The notes beneath the pieces were generated by a model that saw only the letters and a list, made by a program, of their open reading frames with translations, was not told where the DNA came from and did no database searches. DNA of 64,000 bases, taken from Frankiales bacterium. GTDB taxonomy: Bacteria; Actinomycetota; Actinomycetes; S36-B12; CAIYMF01. A program made the translations under genes and the position numbers. The first letter of the stretch is position 1; each line of letters starts with the position of its first letter. The stretch spans positions 33,926 through 97,925 of the forward strand of contig WGLY01000022.1 of assembly GCA_016125335.1 (NCBI GenBank). The letters run 5' to 3'. Positions 16,824 through 25,340 of the stretch are shown one piece after another.

Positions 16824-17007
16824 GACGACGGGTCCAGCCGCCAGAAGGGCCCGAGGCACGCCGCGAGCCGTCCCGCCCCGGGGCGGCTCGTCGCACGCCC
16901 TCGGCCGGCCGGCAACGCCCGTCCGCCCGGCCGGCGTCCCGCACCGGGCGACCCGCACGTCCCAGCCAGCGCGCCGCCACCGGCGCCCCACGCCGAGGGA
17001 GGCTCCC
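16824..17007 (+). other. Structured leader of the SWEET-like gene
   Basis: About 185 bases separate the palindrome from the GTG at 17008. Two GC hairpins are visible: CGAGCCG (16864-16870) with CGGCTCG (16884-16890), then a GCCGGCCGG/CCGGCCGGC stem around 16901-16935. The ribosome-binding site GAGGGAGG comes just before the GTG. I do not recognise a known riboswitch class. Confidence 0.35.
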
Positions 17008-17643
17008 GTGACCACCGACCTGCTCGTCCTCGTGACCGGTGCCGCCACCACGGCGCTCGCCCTGGCCTTCGGCGTCCCGCAGTGGCTGCACGTGCGCCGC
17101 ACGGGGTCGGTGGCCGGGGTGTCCCTGCCCAGCATCACCAACTCGCTCGTCTCGACCCTGGCCTGGCTGCTCTACGGCCTGCACCTGCACGACGTGTGGG
17201 TGGTCGCCACGTCCGTGGCCGGACTGCCCGCGATGCTCGCCACCTTCGTCGCGGTGGTGCGCCGCTCGGACGCCCGCACGGGCATGTGGCTGCCGCTCGG
17301 GTGGGCCGCGCTGCTCGCCGGTGCCGGCCTGGCCGCGCCGCTCGCTCCCGGACTGTTCGCGACGGTCCTCGGCTGCTCCGTGCTCTGGTACGTGACCCCC
17401 GCGGCGGTCACCGCGTGGCGCTCGCCCGACGTCTCGGGGATTGCGACCGGCACCTGGCTGCTGCTCGTCCTCGACGCCGCGGTGGCCGGCTCCTACGGCC
17501 TGGCCGCCGGCGTCACCGCCTACCTGGTGTACGCGGCCGTGGCGCTGCTCGGCGCCCTCGCCGTGCTGGCCCGGGTCTGGTGGCGCTGGGCGCCGGACTG
17601 CGGCCGCTGCTCCCCCCTGACCGGCTGCACCTGCCCCGCCTGA
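17008..17643 (+). CDS. SWEET/PQ-loop-type sugar transporter with two SemiSWEET-like units
   Basis: The protein is 211 aa with about 6-7 membrane helices. Unit 1 reads FGVPQWLHVRRTGSVAGVSL with the PQ motif, then LAWLLYGLHLHDVWV. Unit 2, about 115 residues later, reads CSVLWYVTPAAVTAWRSPDVSG, with the second proline displaced, then LLLVLDAAVAGSYGL. Bacterial SemiSWEETs are usually about 90-100 aa with three helices and work as dimers; this is a covalent tandem like eukaryotic SWEETs or PQ-loop carriers. The C-terminus holds CGRC and CTC cysteines, unusual for the family. GTG start follows GAGGGAGG. Substrate (a sugar) is inferred. Confidence 0.8.
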   Translation: MTTDLLVLVTGAATTALALAFGVPQWLHVRRTGSVAGVSLPSITNSLVSTLAWLLYGLHLHDVWVVATSVAGLPAMLATFVAVVRRSDARTGMWLPLGWAALLAGAGLAAPLAPGLFATVLGCSVLWYVTPAAVTAWRSPDVSGIATGTWLLLVLDAAVAGSYGLAAGVTAYLVYAAVALLGALAVLARVWWRWAPDCGRCSPLTGCTCPA

Positions 17644-17790
17644 CGCGGCACCGGCCGGGCGGCACGGCGACGTGACCCGCGTCGGCCACGCCCACCGCCC
17701 CTCTCCCGGGCCGGCGCCGCTGCGGTCCTAGGCTGCTCGCGGCCGACGTCCGTCAGGCTCCCGTCACCGTCGACGACCGAGAGAGGGCGC

Positions 17791-19113
17791 ATGTCCACCC
17801 GACCCCTGACGATCCTGTTCATGCCCGAGTCCGCGTTCGGGCCGACGAACCAGTGCATCGGCGTCGGCGACGTGCTGCGTCGTCGCGGCCACCGCGTGGT
17901 GTTCGCTGCCGAGGCGTCGTGGAAGGGCAAGCTCACCGCGCTCGGCTTCGAGGAGGACCTCGTCGACCTGGCGCCGCCGCCGGAGCCGGTCGAGGGCGAG
18001 GAGGCCGAGCAGGACGCCGGCCAGTTCTGGAAGGACTTCATCCGCGACACCGCGCCGGAGTTCCGCAAGCCCACGGTCGAGCAGCTCGAGACCTTCATGG
18101 CGCCCACCTGGCAGGCGTTGATCGACGGAGCCCAGTACTGCGAGCCGCAGCTGCGCGCGATCATCGACCGGGTGCGGCCCGACGTCGTCGTGGAGGACAA
18201 CGTCGTGTGCTTCCCCGCGCTGATGACGGCGGGCGCGCCGTTCGTGCGGATCATGTCGTGCAACCCGCTGGAGATGAACGGCCCGGACGTGCCGCCCGCC
18301 TACTCGGGGCTGCCCTCCGACGACCGCACCGAGTGGGACTCGTTCCGCGCGGAGTACGACCGCACGCACCGCGCGATGTGGTCGTCGTACAACGACTGGG
18401 TCGTGTCCCAGGGCGCGCCGCCCCTGCCGGACCTGGAGTTCATCCACACCTCCGAGCACGCCAACCTCTACGTGTTCCCGGAGGAGGCCGACTACACCGC
18501 GCGCCGGCCGCTCGACGCGACATGGCACCGCATGGACTCCAGCGTGCGGGGCACGGACGAGCAGTACGTCGTGCCCGCGGCCGTGGCCGACCGGCCCGAG
18601 GGCAGCGCGCTGATCTACCTCTCGCTGGGGTCGCTGGGCAGCGCCGACGTCGACCTGATGAAGCGGCTCGTGGACGTCCTCGGCCGCACGCCCCACCGCT
18701 ACATCGTGAGCAAGGGCCCCCAGCACACGGAGTACGAGCTGGCCGACAACATGGTGGGCGCGGAGTTCCTCCCGCAGACCACGCTCATCCCGCAGGTCGA
18801 CGCGGTCATCACCCACGGCGGCAACAACACCACCACCGAGGCCCTGCACTTCGGCAAGCCGATGATCCTGCTGCCGCTGTTCTGGGACCAGTACGACAAC
18901 GCGCAGCGCATGCACGAGCTCGGGTTCGGCGTGCGGCTCGCGACGTACTCGTTCACCGACGCCGAGATGGACGCCGCCCTCGCCACCGTGCTGTCCGGGG
19001 CGAAGCGCGCGGAGCTGGCCGGTATCGGCGAGCGCGTGCGCGCCCGCGACGGCCTCGTGCGCGGCGCCGACGTGATCGAGCAGGTCGCGCGGGCGCACGC
19101 CGACCAGGGCTGA
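17791..19113 (+). CDS. GT1-family glycosyltransferase (UGT/MGT type)
   Basis: The protein is 440 aa with the GT-B fold. The C-terminal half carries the UGT-type nucleotide-sugar signature: LSLGSLGSADVDLMKRL, QTTLIPQVDAVITHGG, NNTTTEALHFGKPMILLPLF, WDQYDNAQRM. The N-terminal half MSTRPLTILFMPESAFG with GHRVVFAAEASWKGKL would bind the acceptor. Such enzymes glycosylate small hydrophobic acceptors such as macrolides, sterols or terpenoids. ATG follows GAGAGAGGG. A -10-like TAGGCT is about 65 bases upstream. It is the first of three genes with a sugar kinase-like and a SIS protein only 10 bases and -4 bases apart, so these are probably one operon in amino-sugar metabolism. Confidence 0.88.
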   Translation: MSTRPLTILFMPESAFGPTNQCIGVGDVLRRRGHRVVFAAEASWKGKLTALGFEEDLVDLAPPPEPVEGEEAEQDAGQFWKDFIRDTAPEFRKPTVEQLETFMAPTWQALIDGAQYCEPQLRAIIDRVRPDVVVEDNVVCFPALMTAGAPFVRIMSCNPLEMNGPDVPPAYSGLPSDDRTEWDSFRAEYDRTHRAMWSSYNDWVVSQGAPPLPDLEFIHTSEHANLYVFPEEADYTARRPLDATWHRMDSSVRGTDEQYVVPAAVADRPEGSALIYLSLGSLGSADVDLMKRLVDVLGRTPHRYIVSKGPQHTEYELADNMVGAEFLPQTTLIPQVDAVITHGGNNTTTEALHFGKPMILLPLFWDQYDNAQRMHELGFGVRLATYSFTDAEMDAALATVLSGAKRAELAGIGERVRARDGLVRGADVIEQVARAHADQG

Positions 19114-19123
19114 GCCGGACGAC

Positions 19124-20488
19124 GTGGACTCGCTCGCGGCGCTCGTCGCGGCGGCACCGGGGTCGCTGGTGCTGCCGCCCGGCGAGCGGCGCGCGGTCGT
19201 GGCGGTGCCCGCTCCGCTGCGGCTGCTCGCGGCCCTGGAGCTCGACCACGGCCGCGCGGTCGGCGTCGTCGAGGACGCAGCCGGAGCGCGGTGGACCGTC
19301 CCGCTCGCCGCGGAGGCGGGCTCGGTGCGCCGCGCGCTGCCCGGCGACGGCGTGGCGGAGGCTCTGCTGCGCCGCCTGTCCGCGCGGGTCGCGGGCGGCC
19401 CCGCGAGCGCGGACCTCGGCGGCTCGTTCACCGCGCAGGTGTGGCACGCCGAGCCGATCGCCGGCGAGAGCGGGCTGACCGTGGACCAGACGAACGAGTC
19501 GGTCGTCGTGGGCGAGCGGGCCATGGTCAAGTGGTCCGTGCGCCTGCCGCGCGCGGGCGAGCGCGGCGCCCAGCCCGCCGCTGACCGCATCGCCGCGCTC
19601 GCGGCCGCCGGGTTCACCGAGACCCCCGCCGCCTGGGCGCTGCTGCGCTGGACCGACGCCGACGGCGTCGACGTGCTGCTCGCGGCCGTCACCGCCTACC
19701 TGCCGCACGCCCAGGACGGCTGGGACTGGGCCGTGGCCGACGTGAGCGCGGCGGCGCGGCACCGGGTGCCGGCCGACGACGCCCTGGCCGCCCCGCGCCG
19801 GCTGGGCTCCCTCACCGCGCGCCTGCACGTGGCGCTGGCGCACGGCCGCGAGTCCCACGCCGGGGCCGACCTCGCGCAGGCGTGGCGGGCGGCCGCGCTC
19901 GCCGAGCTCGACGAGGCGCTCACCCTGGTGGGCGGCCCCGAGGGCGATCGGCTGCGCGCCCGGGCGCCGCGCATCGCCGCGGCGTACGACGCACTGGCCG
20001 CCGCTGCCGGCACGCCGCTGATCCCCGTGCACGGCGACTACCACGTGGGCCAGGTGCTGCGGACCCCCAGCGACGACCCCGCGCTGCGGTTCGACTACGC
20101 CGTCACGGACTTCGACGGCAACCCGGTGCTCGCGGCCGCGCAGCGCGGCGCCCCGCAGCCGGCCGCCCTCGACGTCGCGGGCATGCTCGCCTCCCTCGAC
20201 CACGTGGGCCGGGTGGTGCTGCGCCGCACCGAGGGGGCCGACGCCGAGGTCGTGCGCGGCTGGATCCCCGCGGCGCAGGAGGAGTTCGGGCGGGAGTACG
20301 CCGCCGGCCTCGCCCTCGCCGGCCACGCGCACCTGCTCGACGAGCGGCTCGTGCCGCCGCTGCGGTTCCAGCAGGAGGTGCGCGAGCACCTCTACGCGGT
20401 GCGCCACCTCCCGCACTGGGGCTACGTCGCCGACGGCGCCCTCGTCGACCTGCTTCCCGACGTCCCGACCGACCGCACCCCGGAGTGA
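19124..20488 (+). CDS. Maltokinase-like sugar kinase, probable glucosamine kinase
   Basis: The protein is 454 aa with the maltokinase/aminoglycoside-phosphotransferase-like architecture: an N-terminal cap domain (1 to about 100), a middle lobe (VVVGERAMVKWSVRL holds the ATP-site lysine), and the catalytic core VHGDYHVGQVLRT with Asp and His followed by VTDFDGNPV carrying the metal-binding Asp. Maltokinases have DFEGEP at the last site; DFDGNP is what I recall for the actinobacterial glucosamine kinase family, so glucosamine is the favoured substrate. It starts at GTG 19124, 10 bases after the glycosyltransferase stop. The next gene (SIS) overlaps its stop as GTGA. Position next to an isomerase-like SIS protein supports a role producing or using glucosamine-6-phosphate. 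Confidence 0.75.
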   Translation: MDSLAALVAAAPGSLVLPPGERRAVVAVPAPLRLLAALELDHGRAVGVVEDAAGARWTVPLAAEAGSVRRALPGDGVAEALLRRLSARVAGGPASADLGGSFTAQVWHAEPIAGESGLTVDQTNESVVVGERAMVKWSVRLPRAGERGAQPAADRIAALAAAGFTETPAAWALLRWTDADGVDVLLAAVTAYLPHAQDGWDWAVADVSAAARHRVPADDALAAPRRLGSLTARLHVALAHGRESHAGADLAQAWRAAALAELDEALTLVGGPEGDRLRARAPRIAAAYDALAAAAGTPLIPVHGDYHVGQVLRTPSDDPALRFDYAVTDFDGNPVLAAAQRGAPQPAALDVAGMLASLDHVGRVVLRRTEGADAEVVRGWIPAAQEEFGREYAAGLALAGHAHLLDERLVPPLRFQQEVREHLYAVRHLPHWGYVADGALVDLLPDVPTDRTPE

Positions 20489-21444
20489 CTGTGGACCCCG
20501 CCCTGTTCCTCGCCGACCTCGAGCGCAAGCCCGAGCAGCTGCGCTCGCTGGCCGCCGCCCTCGACGACGCCGACCCGTGGGCGGCCCTGCCCGGCGCCTC
20601 CCGGCTCGTCCTGCTGGGCATGGGCTCCTCGGCGTACGCCGCGGGCGTCGCCGCCGCCCGGCTGCGCGCCGCCGGGGTGGACGCCGTGGCCGAGCTCGCC
20701 GGCTCGGACCTGCTGCCGCCCGCGGACGACCGCACCGTCGTGGTCGCCGTCTCCGCGGGCGGCGGCTCCCGCGAGACGCGCGCCGCCGTCGAGCACTACC
20801 GCGGCCGCTGCCCGGTCGTGCTGCTCACGAACACCACCGGCTCGCCGCTGGCCGGCAGCGCGGACCTCGTCGTCGACCTGCGGGCGGGGACGGAGGAGGG
20901 CGGGGTGGCGTGCCGCAGCTACCAGCACACGCTCGCCCTCCTGCTGGCGCTGGAGGCCCACCTCACCGGTGCCGGCCCGGACGTCGCGGCCCTCGCCCGG
21001 GCGGCCGCGCTGGCGACGGACTCGCTGCTCGCGCGCCGGCCCTCCTGGCTGCCCGAGCTGCGCGAGCTGCTCGCCGGGCCGCAGGGCACGCACGTCGTCG
21101 CGCCGGCCCGGCGCCTGACCTCGGCCCAGCAGTCGGCGCTGATGCTGCGGGAGGGGCCGCGCGTGCCGGCCTACGCCTGCGAGACAGCCGACTGGAGCCA
21201 CGTCGACGTCTACCTCACCCGCACGACGGACTACCGCATGCTGCTGCTGGCCGGGTCGCGCTGGGAGGACGAGCTGCTGCGCTGGACCACGGAGCGGGGC
21301 TCGACGGTGGTGGCGGTGGGCGCCGACGTGCCGGGGGCGGCCGCAGTGCTGCGCTACCCCGGCGACGAGGACGACGACGTCCGGCTCCTCACGGAGACCC
21401 TCGTCGCCGAGCTGGTGGCCGCCGACCTGTGGGCCCGCACCTGA
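20485..21444 (+). CDS. SIS-domain sugar-phosphate-binding protein (AgaS/GlmS-isomerase-like)
   Basis: The protein is 319 aa with two SIS domains. The first reads LVLLGMGSSAYAAGVAA, AVSAGGGSRETRAAVEHY and VVLLTNTTGSPLAGSADLVVDL (phosphosugar-binding serines and Gly loop); the second spans about residues 200-310 (VVAPARRLTSAQQSALMLREG, TADYR-like TTDYRMLLLAGSRWEDE). This is the arrangement of the isomerase half of GlmS and of AgaS/FrlB-type deaminases, without the glutaminase domain. GTG 20485 overlaps the kinase stop (GTGA), indicating coupling. A role in interconverting glucosamine-6-phosphate and fructose-6-phosphate, or deglycation, fits context but is not proven. Confidence 0.82.
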   Translation: MTVDPALFLADLERKPEQLRSLAAALDDADPWAALPGASRLVLLGMGSSAYAAGVAAARLRAAGVDAVAELAGSDLLPPADDRTVVVAVSAGGGSRETRAAVEHYRGRCPVVLLTNTTGSPLAGSADLVVDLRAGTEEGGVACRSYQHTLALLLALEAHLTGAGPDVAALARAAALATDSLLARRPSWLPELRELLAGPQGTHVVAPARRLTSAQQSALMLREGPRVPAYACETADWSHVDVYLTRTTDYRMLLLAGSRWEDELLRWTTERGSTVVAVGADVPGAAAVLRYPGDEDDDVRLLTETLVAELVAADLWART

Positions 21445-21575
21445 CCCGGCCGGGGACGTCCGGCGGCCGGCTGCGACCGGATCGATACGTCCGAGTCGCG
21501 TGATTCCGGCCCTCGGTGCACCCTCGTGGATCACACTTCCCGACAGGTCAACGTCGCCCAGCACCGGGAGCACCC

Positions 21576-23120
21576 ATGGTCTTCACCAGCCCTCTTCCCG
21601 ACGTCGTGATCCCCGACTCCGCGCTCTCCGAGTACGTGCTCGAGGGCTGCGCCAGGCTGGGGGACAAGCCCGCGCTCATCGAGGGCGCCAGCGGGCGCAC
21701 GATCACGTACGCCGGGCTCGAGGCCGCGGTCCGCTCGCTGGCCGGGGGGCTCACGGCGCGCGGGTTCGGCCGCGGCGACGTGCTGGCGCTGATGTCGCCG
21801 AACATCCCGGAGTACGCGGTGGTCTTCCACGGCGTCGCGATGTCCGGGGGCGCGATCACCACGATCAACCCGACCTACACCGAGGCCGAGGTGCACAAGC
21901 AGCTCGTCGACTCCGGGGCCTCGCTGCTGGTCACCATCCCGATGTTCCTCGAGACCGCCCGGGCGGCCGCGGCCGGCACCGCGGTCACCGAGGTCTTCGT
22001 GCTCGGCGAGGCGGAGGGCGCCACGCCGGTCACCGCGCTGTTCGGCCCGCCCGCGCAGGCCCAGGTGCCGGTCGAGCCGGACACCGTGGTGTGCCTGCCG
22101 TACTCCTCCGGCACCACGGGCATCAGCAAGGGCGTCATGCTCACCCACCGCAACCTGGTCGCCAACGTGGCGCAGGTGCTCTCCGCCGCGGACATCCGCG
22201 ACGACGAGAAGTTCATCGCGGTGCTGCCCTTCTTCCACATCTACGGCATGCAGGTGCTGATGAACACCGGGCTGCGCGCCGGCGTCACCGTCATCACGAT
22301 GCCGCGGTTCGACCTCGAGGAGTTCCTGCGCCTGCACCAGGACTACGGGATCACCCGGTCGTTCGTCGCGCCGCCCATCGTGGTGGCGCTGGCCAAGCAC
22401 CCGATGGTGGACTCCTACGACCTCAGCGCCCTCAAGCAGGTGTTCTCCGGCGCGGCGCCGCTCTCGGCCGAGCTCGCCCTCGAGGCCGGCGCCCGCCTCG
22501 ACTGCGAGGTGGTGCAGGGCTATGGCATGACCGAGATGTCACCGGTGTCGCACCTGACGCCGCCCGGCATGTTCAAGCCCGGCTCCTGCGGCGTCACCGC
22601 CCCCAACACCGTCACCCGGATCGTCGACCCGGCCACGCAGAAGGACCTCGGCGTCGACGAGGACGGCGAGGTCTGCGTCAAGGGCCCGCAGGTGATGCTG
22701 GGCTACCTGGGCAACAAGGCCGCGACCGACGCGATCTTCGACCAGGACGGCTGGCTGCACACCGGCGACATCGGCCACATCGACGCCGACGGCCACCTCT
22801 ACGTCGTCGACCGGCTCAAGGAGCTCATCAAGTACAAGGGCTTTCAGGTGCCGCCGGCCGAGCTCGAGGCCCTGCTGCTCACCCACCCCGCCGTCGCCGA
22901 CGCGGCCGTGGTCGGCATGCCGGACGACGAGGCCGGCGAGATCCCGGTGGCCCACGTGGTGCTGCGCCCGGGCGCGGAGGCGACGCCGGAGGACATCCAG
23001 GAGTTCGTCGCCGGCCAGGTCGCGCACTACAAGCAGGTGCGCAAGGTGGTGATCACCGACGCCATCCCGAAGTCGGCGTCGGGCAAGATCCTGCGCCGCA
23101 TGCTGCGCGACCAGGGCTGA
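21576..23120 (+). CDS. 4-coumarate--CoA ligase-like acyl-CoA ligase
   Basis: The protein is 514 aa with ANL motifs: PYSSGTTGISKGVMLTHRNL, VQGYGMTEMSPVS, WLHTGDIGHIDADG, the hinge VDRLKELIKYKGFQVPPAELE and the catalytic Lys in SASGKILRRML. KYKGFQVPPAELE is typical of plant and bacterial 4CL-like ligases acting on aryl or medium-chain acids. ATG 21576 (MVFTSPLPDVVIPDSAL) is preceded by GGGAGCACCC. It is convergent with the MMPL gene across only 25 bp (containing the palindrome GGCCGCGGCC). Substrate undetermined. Confidence 0.88.
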   Translation: MVFTSPLPDVVIPDSALSEYVLEGCARLGDKPALIEGASGRTITYAGLEAAVRSLAGGLTARGFGRGDVLALMSPNIPEYAVVFHGVAMSGGAITTINPTYTEAEVHKQLVDSGASLLVTIPMFLETARAAAAGTAVTEVFVLGEAEGATPVTALFGPPAQAQVPVEPDTVVCLPYSSGTTGISKGVMLTHRNLVANVAQVLSAADIRDDEKFIAVLPFFHIYGMQVLMNTGLRAGVTVITMPRFDLEEFLRLHQDYGITRSFVAPPIVVALAKHPMVDSYDLSALKQVFSGAAPLSAELALEAGARLDCEVVQGYGMTEMSPVSHLTPPGMFKPGSCGVTAPNTVTRIVDPATQKDLGVDEDGEVCVKGPQVMLGYLGNKAATDAIFDQDGWLHTGDIGHIDADGHLYVVDRLKELIKYKGFQVPPAELEALLLTHPAVADAAVVGMPDDEAGEIPVAHVVLRPGAEATPEDIQEFVAGQVAHYKQVRKVVITDAIPKSASGKILRRMLRDQG

Positions 23121-23145
23121 CCCGGCCGCGGCCCCGGTGCCCGCG

Positions 23146-25224
23146 TCAGGGCACCGGAGCCGGCTCGTGCTCCAGGCTCGAGGCGCCGGCGTCGCGGCCG
23201 TCGACCCGCGAGGGCCACCAGAACCGCTCGCCGAGCAGGAACGCGAGCGCGGGCACCAGCACGGTGCGCACCAGCAGCGTGTCGAGCAGCACGCCGACGC
23301 ACACGATGGTGCCGATCTGCGCCAGCGCGATCAGCGGCAGCACACCCAGCACGGCGAACACGGCTGCCAGCAGGATGCCGGCGCTCGTGATGACGCCTCC
23401 GGTGGCGCGCAGCGCCGTGAGCATCCCGTCGCGGGTGTTCGTGAGCAGCGCCTCCTCGCGGGCCCGCGTCGACAGGAAGATGTTGTAGTCGACGCCGAGC
23501 GCCACCAGGAACAGGAACGACAGCAGCAGCACGGTGGTGTCGAGGGCGGGGTAGCCCAGGACGTGCTGGAACACGAACCACGACGCCCCGACGGCGGCGA
23601 AGTAGGTGCCGAGCACCGTCGCCACGAGCAGCACCGGCGCGAGCAGCGACCGCAGCAGCAGCACCAGCACCACCGCCACGAGGAGCAGCACCAGCGGGAC
23701 GACCACCGTGGTGTCGCGCAGGGCGGCGTCCCTCTGGTCGAGGCGCTGCGCGACCTCGCCGCCCACCACGGCGTCCGCGCCGGGCACGGCCCCGACCGCG
23801 TCGCGCAGGGCGCGCACCTGGTCGTAGGAGGCCTCCGAGCCGGGCGACGCGCTGAGCACCACGTTCACCTGCGCCACCTCGGCCGACGCCGGCCCCGGCC
23901 GCGCCGAGACCACCCCGGGCACCGCGGTCGCGGCGGCCACCACGGCGTCGACCGACGCCGGGTCGGTCATGACGGCCGCGGGCGCGCTCTCTCCCGCGGG
24001 GAACGCGCTGGCGAGCGTCTCCTGGCCGAGGACCGACTCCGGCTTCACCCGGAACTGCTCGGTCTGGCTGAGGCCCACGGACAGGCCCACCCCGCCGAGG
24101 GCGAGCACCACGAGCACGGCCACCGCGCCCGAGCCCACGGCCATGGGGCGCCGGCGGACGGCCTCGCCCACGCGGCCCCAGAACTTGCCCTCGCGGGGCT
24201 CGTCGCCCACCCGCGGCACGAACGGCCAGAACAGCCCGCGGCCGAACACCACGAGAGCGGCCGGCAGCACCACGAGCGCGGAGACCATCGCCAGCAGGAC
24301 GCCGATCGCGGCCGAGAACCCCAGGCCGCGCAGGTTCTCCTCCTGCGCGAGCAGGAGGGTGAGCAGGGCCAGGATCACCGTGCCGGCCGAGGCGAGGATC
24401 GGCTCGGCCGTGCGCCGCAGCGCCTCCTGCATCGCCTCGAACCGGCTCTCGTCCGAGCGCAGCCGGTCGCGGTAGCGCGCGATGAGCAGCAGCGCGTAGT
24501 CGGTCGCGGCGCCGAACACGAGCACGCTCGTGATTCCCGCGGAGGACGGGTCGACCACGATCCCGAAGTGGGGCGCCACGAGCGCCACCACCTTGGTGGT
24601 CACCTGCTCGGTGACACCGACCACGAGCAGCGGCACCAGCCACAGCCAGGGGCTTCGGTAGGTGATCAGGAGCAGCACCGCCACGACGGAGGCGGTCGCG
24701 GCGAGCAGCGTGATGTCGGCGCCGTCGAACACCGCGGCGAGGTCGGCGCCGAACGCCGGGCCTCCGGTCACCTGGGCGCGCAGCCCGTCGGGCAGGTCCG
24801 CGGCGGCGGTGGTGCGCAGCTGGGCGACCTCGGCGGCGGTGTCGCCCGTGGTGTCGACCGGGACGGCCACCACGGCGACCGTGCCGTCCGGGGAGTACGC
24901 CGGCTGCAGCGGCTGCTCGCCGACGCCGAGCGGGGCCAGGGCGCTGGCGCGCGCCGAGACCGCGGTGCGGTCCACCTGGGTGAGCGCGCCGCCGTCCTCG
25001 CGGCTGTACACGACGATCGCGGGCGCGACCCCGGGGTCGGGCAGCGCCTGCTGGCGCAGCTCGGCCTCGGCGGACTGGTAGCTCGTGGGCAGGCCCGAGG
25101 AGACCAGCGGCGCCACCGGCTCGGGGGCCTTGAGGAAGGCCACGACGACGACCGCGAGCACGGTCAGTCCGAGGACGACGAAGGCCGAGCGTCGGCGGGC
25201 GACGTGGCCGGTGGGCATCCGCAC
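23146..25224 (-). CDS. MMPL-family RND-type transporter
   Basis: The protein is 692 aa, close to the usual 700-750 of actinobacterial MMPL proteins. It has an N-terminal TM helix (FVVLGLTVLAVVVVAF), an extracytoplasmic loop of about 150 residues, a five-helix bundle, a second TM/loop repeat (GVGLSVGLSQTEQF) and a second five-helix bundle ending LLVRTVLVPALAFLLGERFWWPS. The Asp-Tyr pairs GAATDYALLLIARYRD and GVDYNIFLSTRARE are the proton-relay segments of MMPL domains. It probably exports lipids or drugs. Start is GTG 25224 or ATG 25218. It is divergent from a MarR gene with two palindromic operators between, so it is likely that regulator's target. Confidence 0.9.
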   Translation of the reverse strand: MRMPTGHVARRRSAFVVLGLTVLAVVVVAFLKAPEPVAPLVSSGLPTSYQSAEAELRQQALPDPGVAPAIVVYSREDGGALTQVDRTAVSARASALAPLGVGEQPLQPAYSPDGTVAVVAVPVDTTGDTAAEVAQLRTTAAADLPDGLRAQVTGGPAFGADLAAVFDGADITLLAATASVVAVLLLITYRSPWLWLVPLLVVGVTEQVTTKVVALVAPHFGIVVDPSSAGITSVLVFGAATDYALLLIARYRDRLRSDESRFEAMQEALRRTAEPILASAGTVILALLTLLLAQEENLRGLGFSAAIGVLLAMVSALVVLPAALVVFGRGLFWPFVPRVGDEPREGKFWGRVGEAVRRRPMAVGSGAVAVLVVLALGGVGLSVGLSQTEQFRVKPESVLGQETLASAFPAGESAPAAVMTDPASVDAVVAAATAVPGVVSARPGPASAEVAQVNVVLSASPGSEASYDQVRALRDAVGAVPGADAVVGGEVAQRLDQRDAALRDTTVVVPLVLLLVAVVLVLLLRSLLAPVLLVATVLGTYFAAVGASWFVFQHVLGYPALDTTVLLLSFLFLVALGVDYNIFLSTRAREEALLTNTRDGMLTALRATGGVITSAGILLAAVFAVLGVLPLIALAQIGTIVCVGVLLDTLLVRTVLVPALAFLLGERFWWPSRVDGRDAGASSLEHEPAPVP

Positions 25225-25284
25225 GAGGGGGCTCCCGAGAGGTTCGCAGGGGCGGGGCGCGGCGACGTGTGGCCGCGAGGATCG

Positions 25285-25336
25285 CTAGTTTGTCTAGTGA
25301 TGGACGAGGCTACCCCAGGGTCCCTAGACTGTCTAG
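25285..25336. promoter_or_regulatory. Two 13-bp MarR operators between MMPL pump and marR genes
   Basis: CTAGTTTGTCTAG (25285-25297) and the perfect palindrome CTAGACTGTCTAG (25324-25336) lie 39 bp centre to centre in the 116-bp divergent gap. The second contains TAGACT, the probable -10 of the marR gene, with TGGACG 18 bp further up as a weak -35. Placement is what a MarR repressor controlling itself and a divergent pump would need. Confidence 0.7.
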
Positions 25337-25340
25337 CGAC

